NCBI RefSeq assembly: GCF_002278925.1
Contig: NZ_NCJH01000017.1
Span: 19,335 to 83,334, forward strand
Source of the DNA: Polaromonas sp. 39-63-25
GTDB lineage: Bacteria; Pseudomonadota; Gammaproteobacteria; Burkholderiales; Burkholderiaceae_C
DNA: 64,000 nt
Direction: 5' to 3'
In this document: in pieces, positions 58,203 to 64,000 of the stretch
How the letters are laid out: every line of letters begins with the position of its first letter
Position numbering within the stretch: position 1 is the stretch's first letter
Made by a program: the position numbers and the translations under genes
Notes under the pieces: model-generated
The model's input: only the letters and a program-made list of their open reading frames with translations
The model's database searches: none
Told to the model about the DNA's origin: nothing

Positions 58203-59113
58203 GCAAAACCCCCAGGCTGGGTCTGCACGGCTTGCCGGCCCGGGACGGTGTCAGCCCGAGTTGTGTGGGCCTGCCGGCAGGCCACTGGCCGACCATCACC
58301 GATTTTCTGGTCGAACGTTTTCCCGCCATCGCGCGCGAGGTGTGGCTGCAGCGCATGCACGATGAGCTGGTTGTCGATGAATTTGGCGAAAAAGTCAGCG
58401 CCGAACGCGCCTATCGCGGCCACATGCGGCTGTATTACTACCGCTCCCTGCCAGCGGAGACCCGCATTCCCTTTGACGAAGAACTGCTGTTCCAGGACGA
58501 GCACCTGGTCGTGGTCGACAAGCCGCACTTTCTGCCGGTCACACCCTCGGGCCACTACCTGCAGGAAACCCTGCTGGTGCGCCTGAAAAACCGGCTGGGC
58601 ATTGCAGAACTCAGCCCCATCCACCGGATTGACCGCGAAACGGCCGGGCTGGTGCTGTTTTCAGTGCAAGCGCAGGAGCGCGCGGCCTACCAGGACCTGT
58701 TCCGCCAACGCGAGGTCAGCAAAGGGTATGAAGCGATTGCACCGTGGCGCCCGGAGCTGACGTTTCCGCGCGTCCGCACCAGCCGCATCGTCGAAGGCCA
58801 GCCCTTTTTCCGCCAGGCCGAAGTGGCCGGCGCAGCCAACAGCGAAACCCGCATCGAGTTGCTCGAAGTCAGCGGGCCGCTGGCACGTTACGGCCTGAGC
58901 CCGGTCACCGGCAAGAAACACCAGTTGCGCGTGCACATGTATGCGCTGGGCCTGCCCATCGTCAATGACCGGGTCTACCCGCCGCTGGACCCAACACCTG
59001 AGGACGATTACCGCTACCCCTTGCAACTACTGGCCAAAAATATCGCCTTTGATGATCCGTTCACAGGCGAGCGCCGGCAGTTCAGCAGCAAGCGGCGGCT
59101 GGAGCTCCCCTGA
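58199..59113 (+). CDS. RluA-family pseudouridine synthase
   Basis: 304 residues from a GTG overlapping the trmB stop. The catalytic motif is [17 protein letters not shown] with the Asp nucleophile; [27 protein letters not shown] is the typical late motif. The N-terminus resembles the RluA group acting on rRNA or tRNA (TruC/RluA-like); the target base is not identified. It ends 12 bases before palindromic R1-containing sequence. Confidence 0.9.
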   Translation: MSKTPRLGLHGLPARDGVSPSCVGLPAGHWPTITDFLVERFPAIAREVWLQRMHDELVVDEFGEKVSAERAYRGHMRLYYYRSLPAETRIPFDEELLFQDEHLVVVDKPHFLPVTPSGHYLQETLLVRLKNRLGIAELSPIHRIDRETAGLVLFSVQAQERAAYQDLFRQREVSKGYEAIAPWRPELTFPRVRTSRIVEGQPFFRQAEVAGAANSETRIELLEVSGPLARYGLSPVTGKKHQLRVHMYALGLPIVNDRVYPPLDPTPEDDYRYPLQLLAKNIAFDDPFTGERRQFSSKRRLELP

Positions 59114-59168
59114 GCGCCACCCTTTCCCGGGGCGTTTTCAGTCAAGCAGGGGCCGCGGAACCGGCTCT

Positions 59169-59234
59169 GCCGGGCCGCAGGCGCAGCGCCCCCTCGGGGG
59201 GCAGCGGCTACACGCAGTGAGCAAGCGTGGGGGC
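59169..59234 (+). repeat. R1 GC-rich interspersed repeat (intergenic)
   Basis: GCCGGGCCGCAGGCGC, GCGCCCCCTCGGGGGGCAGC and the tail CAGTGAGCAAGCGTGGGGGC. It lies between the pseudouridine synthase and the convergent transglutaminase-like gene and abuts the latter's stop codon. This tail variant matches the inverted end at 49021-49048. Confidence 0.8.
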
Positions 59235-60338
59235 TTAAATCTCTTTTGCAGTGATCTGGTACTTGAAAACATCCGGCGCGTAGGAGTCGAAACGCCCGCC
59301 TGCGTCTTCTGCCACCGGGTACATGAAAAAGCCCAGCTTCTCGAGTTTCGAATTCGGCAGGGCAATGTCGTGGGCGGTGTTGTAGGCCATCCAGTTGCCT
59401 TCCCAGCCACCGAACAGCGCCTTGTTGACCGGCGCCACCACCGGGTCGGTGGTGTTCTTGATCCAGCTGGCCGTTTCCAGGCGCATGACCTTGGCCACGT
59501 CGGCCGGGTCCATCGCCACCCAGCCGTAACCCTTGAGGAACACTTCAGAGCGGCAGTGCTGCGCGCCCTTGAGGCTGACCGGGTTGCCGCTGAGCTCCTT
59601 GTAGCCAAAGGCTGAGGGCACGAGGCGGATGCCGTACACATCGCGCGCCGGAATGCCGACCGAGCGGCACAGGCCGACAAACAGCGCGTTCAGGTCGGCG
59701 CACTTGCCGCCCAGATTGCCGGTTTCCAGCATGGTCTTGATGTCGCCTTCACCGCAGCCGCGCACTTTGGGGTCGCGATAGGTGTTGGTCACGATCCAGT
59801 CGTAGATCCTCTGCGTTTTTTCGACGTCGGTTTTCGCGCCGGCGATGGCTTTCTGCGCCGTCGTGCGCACGATGCCGTCGGTGGGCAGGAACTTCGTCGG
59901 GCGCGTGAAATAACGCAGCGTGTCGGCACCTTCGCGCACCGCGGTTTTGTGCGACCAGTCGACCGCGCGGCCCTGGGTCTGCACGCGGCTCGTCAACTCG
60001 ACAAACGGCTGGGTCTGGCCCGCGTCGAATTCGGCGTAAAGCATCTTGGCGCCGTCCACACCATCTTCGGTCAGGTCGGTTTTGCCGTTGCTCGAAAAGC
60101 TGTTGCCCTGCGAACGCTGGTAGTCGCTGTTGACCGATGGAATCGGCAGCCAGACCTTGGCGGCACCCTGAGGCTTGACGAGGTCGACCCGTGTTGTCAC
60201 GTCGAAGGTGCGCCAGGCGCCGCTCTGGGGCGCGAAGAGGCGGCGTGGTGCGGCCTGGGCGAAACTCATTGCAGGCAAGGCGGCAGCCATGGCGGCTGCA
60301 GCGGTATTTTTCAGGAAGGTACGGCGTACGGTGGTCAT
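59235..60338 (-). CDS. Periplasmic transglutaminase-like cysteine protein
   Basis: 367 residues. A twin-arginine-like signal (TVRRTFLKNTAAAAMAAALPAMSFAQ) precedes a transglutaminase-like fold. The Cys of the catalytic triad is in GNLGGKCADLNALFVGLCRSVGIPAR, the His in LKGAQHCRSEVFLKGYG, and the Asp in WVAMDPADVAKV. Bacterial members are usually proteases or amidases rather than cross-linkers. ATG at 60338 has GGAG 9 bases upstream. The stop codon abuts an R1 repeat. Divergent from the Tgl-like gene. Confidence 0.88.
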   Translation of the reverse strand: MTTVRRTFLKNTAAAAMAAALPAMSFAQAAPRRLFAPQSGAWRTFDVTTRVDLVKPQGAAKVWLPIPSVNSDYQRSQGNSFSSNGKTDLTEDGVDGAKMLYAEFDAGQTQPFVELTSRVQTQGRAVDWSHKTAVREGADTLRYFTRPTKFLPTDGIVRTTAQKAIAGAKTDVEKTQRIYDWIVTNTYRDPKVRGCGEGDIKTMLETGNLGGKCADLNALFVGLCRSVGIPARDVYGIRLVPSAFGYKELSGNPVSLKGAQHCRSEVFLKGYGWVAMDPADVAKVMRLETASWIKNTTDPVVAPVNKALFGGWEGNWMAYNTAHDIALPNSKLEKLGFFMYPVAEDAGGRFDSYAPDVFKYQITAKEI

Positions 60339-60579
60339 CAAAAAGAACTCCGGAAGGTGGGTTGGCAGACGTGACCGGGCATGAGAAGGTGCACCGGGAT
60401 GTCCATGCGGCGGAAAGCAGAAAGCTTGCGCCGAGCGGCAATTATGGCGGCTTTCGTCCTGCCGGTCACGAGGGCAGAAATGCCTCGGTTATATTTATTG
60501 GGCAAGCTCCTGGCGCCCCGCGCGCCACCAGCGTTGCAGGCTCCCACGATAACGAAACACAAAAGCCGGAGACGATGGC

Positions 60580-61725
60580 ATGGGCAAATCGGGCAAACAA
60601 GCAGCGGGACCGCAAGGCATCCTGCTACGCGGAACCGCCGGCCAGGGGCTGGCGGCGACGCTGCAGGCGGTGCTGACGCGGCTGGACGCGCAGGACCTGG
60701 CGCACTGCGTGCGCAGCACGGAAGGCGACGATGACGCCGGCCACTTCGTCCGGATCAGCCTCAGTGCGGAACAGGGCCAGGCCTGGGCCCCCGGCTACGA
60801 CACACTCGCGCTGGCCCACCGGCTGCAGCTGGACACCGACAACCAGCCGGCCGACCTGACGCGCGAGATCGTGGCGGCCATGCTGATGGGGCCGGTGGCC
60901 TTTGAATTCCCCAGCGTGGATGAACTGGCGTCCGCCGTCCGCATTCGCCACAACATCGCGCGTGCGGCCCGCAAGACCAGCCTGTCCTTTCACACCAGCC
61001 AGGCGGAAAGGCCGCAGGACTGCTGGACCTACAAGGAAGACATCGGCTTTGTCATCCGGCCCGGCGTGTCGCTGGTCACCGCGCTGGCCAAGGCGACCCA
61101 GCCCGAGGTCTCCGGCACACTGTATTCATTCTCCTGTTACCGCGCCACCGAATACGTGATGCTGCTGGGCATTGCCGAGGAACTGGCGCATTGCAACCCC
61201 GCCCTGTATGCGCAACTGCAGACGCTCTGGACTGCCCGGCCCATCATGTCGGGCCCGTTTCACGATGTTTTTTTGCGCGAACAGGGTTCGATGGAGGCCC
61301 CTCTGCCCCCGCATTATTTTGTGCCGGGCGACAGGACCTGGTTCCGCAATCCGGACGAAGCCTCGGCCGAGGCATCAGGTTATGAAGGCTCCTGGGTGAT
61401 CTACCTCGGCGGTGGCCTGTTCAGCAACTTCTGGAAGCGTGAGCAACCGTACACACTGGCCGACAAATGCCTGGAAATCTACCAGTGGCGCAACGCGCTG
61501 TACCGGGACGCTGAAGGCCATGAACGCATCGATGAAGCCAGGGTCGAAACGCTGGTGGCCGCCACGCAGCACGATGAGCCCGAGCTTGAACGCATCCTGG
61601 CCCTCATGCAGCGCTACCGCGAACCGCGCGGCGTGTACCGCGACGGCGGCTGCCTGGACACCACGCGCGAGTTTGCGCGCTGGGTCTGCCCCGGCACCAC
61701 GGACCTCGTCCTGCCTCTGGAATGA
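60580..61725 (+). CDS. Tgl-like protein (protein-glutamine gamma-glutamyltransferase superfamily)
   Basis: 381 residues, cytoplasmic. The segment from about 105 (FEFPSVDELASAVRIRHNIARAA) through YSFSCYRATEYVMLLGIAEEL, HYFVPGDRTWFRNPDEA and EGSWVIYLGGGLFSNFWK follows the order of Bacillus subtilis spore-coat transglutaminase Tgl, as I recall that sequence. The Cys of SFSCYRATE aligns with the Tgl nucleophile, but the Glu residues that flank or assist it in Tgl appear replaced. About 85 extra residues precede and 60 follow that core. The function in a presumed non-sporeformer is unknown. Confidence 0.7.
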   Translation: MGKSGKQAAGPQGILLRGTAGQGLAATLQAVLTRLDAQDLAHCVRSTEGDDDAGHFVRISLSAEQGQAWAPGYDTLALAHRLQLDTDNQPADLTREIVAAMLMGPVAFEFPSVDELASAVRIRHNIARAARKTSLSFHTSQAERPQDCWTYKEDIGFVIRPGVSLVTALAKATQPEVSGTLYSFSCYRATEYVMLLGIAEELAHCNPALYAQLQTLWTARPIMSGPFHDVFLREQGSMEAPLPPHYFVPGDRTWFRNPDEASAEASGYEGSWVIYLGGGLFSNFWKREQPYTLADKCLEIYQWRNALYRDAEGHERIDEARVETLVAATQHDEPELERILALMQRYREPRGVYRDGGCLDTTREFARWVCPGTTDLVLPLE

Positions 61726-61731
61726 AGCGGC

Positions 61732-62283
61732 TCAGCTTTCAAGCAGGGCCTCGATCCACTGAGCAGCGGCGGCGCCGGTCCAGTCGACCTCGCCCTGCAC
61801 ACGCTGCCGGGGCCGGCCCTGCCGGTCCACCAGCACCGTGGTGGGAAAAACCTTGACGCCCCAGGCACGTGCCGTCTGGCCCTGAGGATCGAGCAGCACG
61901 GGCAGGCTCAGCCCGGTGCTGGCCGCAAACTGGATGGCACGCGTCGGGTGTTCCTTGAAATTGATGGCCAGCACGAGCAGCTTGTCGGAGCCGTAGAAGT
62001 CAGCGATCTGCTGCAGGGTCGGCATTTCCGCGCGGCAGGGCTCGCACCAAGTGGCCCAGAAATTGAGCAGCACCGCACGGCCCCGGAGGTCAGACAGGCG
62101 CCAGGCCTTGCCCTGGGTGTCGACCGCCTGCAACGGCGGCACAGCGCCCTGCCACGGCGACACGGCATAAGCGGCTTCGCCCGCGGCAAGGGCATCACGG
62201 CCCAGCAGCGGTGCGCCGGCGGCACATGCGGCGCGCTGCAGAAAAAGACGCCTGGAGGCCATCGGGTGTGGGAATGAAGACAT
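61732..62283 (-). CDS. TlpA-like periplasmic thioredoxin
   Basis: 183 residues with a signal region (SRRLFLQRAACAAGAPLLG) containing a twin-arginine-like pair. The thioredoxin fold has WATWCEPCRAEMPTLQQI with the redox pair CEPC and the cis-Pro loop VFPTTVLVD. TlpA/ResA-type proteins reduce periplasmic disulphides. ATG at 62283 is used; a later ATG (62262, MASRRLFLQ) is also plausible. It is divergent from egtD. Confidence 0.9.
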   Translation of the reverse strand: MSSFPHPMASRRLFLQRAACAAGAPLLGRDALAAGEAAYAVSPWQGAVPPLQAVDTQGKAWRLSDLRGRAVLLNFWATWCEPCRAEMPTLQQIADFYGSDKLLVLAINFKEHPTRAIQFAASTGLSLPVLLDPQGQTARAWGVKVFPTTVLVDRQGRPRQRVQGEVDWTGAAAAQWIEALLES

Positions 62284-62422
62284 GGTCACACCAAGCTTAG
62301 CAGGGCCTGATCAACGCAGTCCGGCGCAGGGGATCTGGCATGGACGGACAATCAACCGGCAATCACCCCCTTGCAAGCAAAGCGAAACAGTCCTACAAAG
62401 GCAGGCCGAGCCCTGCCGTAAA

Positions 62423-63475
62423 TTGTCTGAACCCACACCAGCACACGCTGAACCCATTTTGAACTTCCCCCTTCAACAGCCAGGGCTTGCCCTTGCGCCT
62501 GCGTCCCCGCAATTCATCGACCGCTACAACGCGTCCGATCAGGGCCAGCCCGGCGCTGCGCGTGAACTGGCGGACGGACTCCGCGCGACGGCAGCGAGCG
62601 TGTCGCCCAAATATTTCTACGACGCCCTGGGCTCGCAGCTTTTTGAAGCCATCACCCACCTCGACGAGTACTACCCGACGCGTACCGAGGCCGGCATTTT
62701 CGACGCGGCCCACGGCCACATGGCGGCGGCCCTGGCCGGCGCCGGCATCACCTGCCCCTGCCTGATCGACCTGGGCGCCGGCAGCTGCTCCAAAGCCATG
62801 CGGCTGATCCCGCACCTGCAGCCCCGCCAGTACGTGCCGGTGGACATTTCGGTGGACTTTCTGCGCGACGCTGCGGAACAGGTGCAAAACACCTTTCCGG
62901 AGCTGGCCATTGTTGGCGTGGGCATGGATTTTTCGGCAGGACTTCTCCTGCCGCCACAGGTGCAGGATCACGACCGGGTGTTCTTCTACCCCGGCTCCAG
63001 CATCGGGAATTTTTCGCCGGACCAGGCGCTGGCATTTTTGCAGCGCATCGCCGACCCGGCACAAGGCGCTGCACGCGGCCTGCTGCTCGGCATCGACCTG
63101 GTCAAGGACAAGGCCACGCTGGAAGCAGCCTACGACGACGCGCTGGGCGTCACTGCCGCCTTCAACAAAAACCTGCTGCGCCACGTGAACATGCTGCTGG
63201 GCGCCGACTTCGACCCGCATCAATGGCGCCACATCGCCCTGTTCAACGAAGCGCAGTCGCGCATCGAGATGCACCTGGAGGCACGCTGCGGACTGACCGT
63301 GCACTGGCCGGAGGGTGAGCGACGTTTCGGGATGGGTGAACGCATACACACCGAAAGTTCGTACAAATACACGCTGGACAGCATGTCGGCACTGCTGCGA
63401 CAGGCAGGTTTTTCGCAGATCAAACCCTGGACCGATCCGAAGGACTGGTTTGCGGTGTTCTGGGCGTCGGTTTAA
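62423..63475 (+). CDS. egtD: L-histidine N(alpha)-methyltransferase EgtD
   Basis: About 350 residues. SAM-binding and His-binding motifs: FYDALGSQLFEAITHLDEYYPTRTE, LIDLGAGSCSKAM, YVPVDISVDFL, FFYPGSSIGNFSP and the late HTESSYKYTLDSM. It trimethylates histidine to hercynine, the first step of ergothioneine synthesis, feeding EgtB encoded at 50016. The start is uncertain: no ATG lies between 62282 and the conserved core. The 62282 ATG overlaps the start of the divergent thioredoxin gene, so a TTG at 62423 or 62459 is more likely. Confidence 0.9.
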   Translation: MSEPTPAHAEPILNFPLQQPGLALAPASPQFIDRYNASDQGQPGAARELADGLRATAASVSPKYFYDALGSQLFEAITHLDEYYPTRTEAGIFDAAHGHMAAALAGAGITCPCLIDLGAGSCSKAMRLIPHLQPRQYVPVDISVDFLRDAAEQVQNTFPELAIVGVGMDFSAGLLLPPQVQDHDRVFFYPGSSIGNFSPDQALAFLQRIADPAQGAARGLLLGIDLVKDKATLEAAYDDALGVTAAFNKNLLRHVNMLLGADFDPHQWRHIALFNEAQSRIEMHLEARCGLTVHWPEGERRFGMGERIHTESSYKYTLDSMSALLRQAGFSQIKPWTDPKDWFAVFWASV

Positions 63476-64000
63476 GTCGATCAAACCTGCTGCTGTTTGA
63501 TTCCGCCTACCCTGGTTGGCCTGCAATCCGGGTTTCGCTGTGGTGGACAAGGTACTTTTCTGGTCCATATCGCAGGCATCACGCTGCGCCGGTGGTTCGC
63601 TTTGGACAGTAGGACGGACTCCCCACTCCCTCCCCTAGCCCCTCCCTCGCCTCGCTGGGCGATGGAGGGGGACTTCATTTGGCCGCGTGTGCTGCGCTTG
63701 CGTGCAAACATGACGGTCTGTTGAGTCCGACATGACGCGCAAAGCGCGTCATGTCTCCCCGCATCCGCATCCGTTCCCGCATTTGTTCCCCCACCCGTCG
63801 GGCTGGGCCGAGGAGCGCAGGCAAAAGCGGATCAGGGCTCGCGATTGTCTGAGGCGAAGCCGAGTTCGAGCGAGACCCCGCTTTTGCCGAGCACCGCAGG
63901 CTGCCCGTAGCGAAGCGGAGGGACCCGGACCATCGGGTCGCCTTTCTTTTCCTTAGGTTTCTTTGGCGAAGCAAAGAAAAGTAAGTCGCCCGCCGGGGCG
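63476..64000. repeat. Non-coding palindromic repeat region at the right edge
   Basis: No gene seen. It contains a perfect 12-base stem GACATGACGCGC/GCGCGTCATGTC (63729-63755), a GC-rich hairpin around CCCCTCC...GGAGGGG (63640-63673), and an inverted TTTCTTTG/CAAAGAAA (63958-63979) near the end. The last 150 bases resemble dispersed sequences known to me from Comamonadaceae genomes. It probably continues beyond the window. Confidence 0.6.

Overview
The window is a GC-rich, densely coding chromosomal segment from a betaproteobacterium of the order Burkholderiales, most likely family Comamonadaceae (Polaromonas, Rhodoferax or Variovorax-like). The evidence is the gene content: a Bug/TctC-type binding protein beside tctDE, a 4TM/12TM fused TRAP permease with a TAXI receptor, a RibBX-type riboflavin gene, fimT-pilVWXY1E, and ergothioneine genes. 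It also carries short interspersed repeats of the kind scattered through such genomes. Assignment below order level is inference.

Layout. 1-2526: a cut-off tctC-like gene divergent from a tctD/tctE two-component system. 2575-2982: an S4 RNA-binding protein. 3042-9041 (minus): a catabolic/transport unit of RpiR regulator, class III aminotransferase, TAXI receptor and fused TRAP permease. 9124-15239 (minus): I78 inhibitor lipoprotein, tRNA-Ser(GCT), lysC, tilS, accA, a DNA glycosylase and cysS. 15516-20690 (plus): TPR protein, L,D-transpeptidase, two cyclophilins, lpxH and mtfA. 20794-23598 (minus): a large DUF349 protein. 23810-25348: a decayed DUF748 gene and an AT-rich gap. 25370-28275: lytic transglycosylase, a ZTP riboswitch with glyA, and nrdR. 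28394-37620: minor pilins, PilY1, PilE and a TonB-C-like protein. 37705-41617: ribD, ribE, ribBX, ribH, nusB. 41626-45417: aminotransferase, ybgC, tolQRA. 45489-48995 (minus): dnaE. 49200-51347: trhO and egtB. 51360-55242: pirin, flavodoxin, DoxX and pirin genes with a divergent LysR gene. 55409-59113: FAD oxidoreductase, gluQ, trmB, pseudouridine synthase. 59235-63475: periplasmic transglutaminase-like protein, a spore-coat-transglutaminase-like protein, a TlpA-like thioredoxin and egtD. 63476-64000: non-coding palindromic repeats.

The most unusual signal is two short repeat families. R1 is GC-rich, about 65-90 bp, and ends in a motif like GAAGTGAAAAGCGTGGGGG. It lies in frame inside the sensor kinase (two tandem copies) and inside ybgC, always in the same orientation and frame, and also occurs between genes. 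R2 is about 60 bp with the core TTTTGATAGCTGCTTGCGC. It lies in frame inside tilS and gluQ, again in one shared frame. It also supplies or abuts the stop codons of the TRAP permease and dnaE and the start codon of the DNA glycosylase. Both behave like small mobile or palindromic elements that can be tolerated as peptide linkers. Other points of note are the Tgl-like protein in an apparent non-sporeformer, a structured leader before the lytic transglycosylase, the ZTP riboswitch on glyA, nested inverted repeats over the RpiR gene start, and separated egtB and egtD with no egtC nearby.
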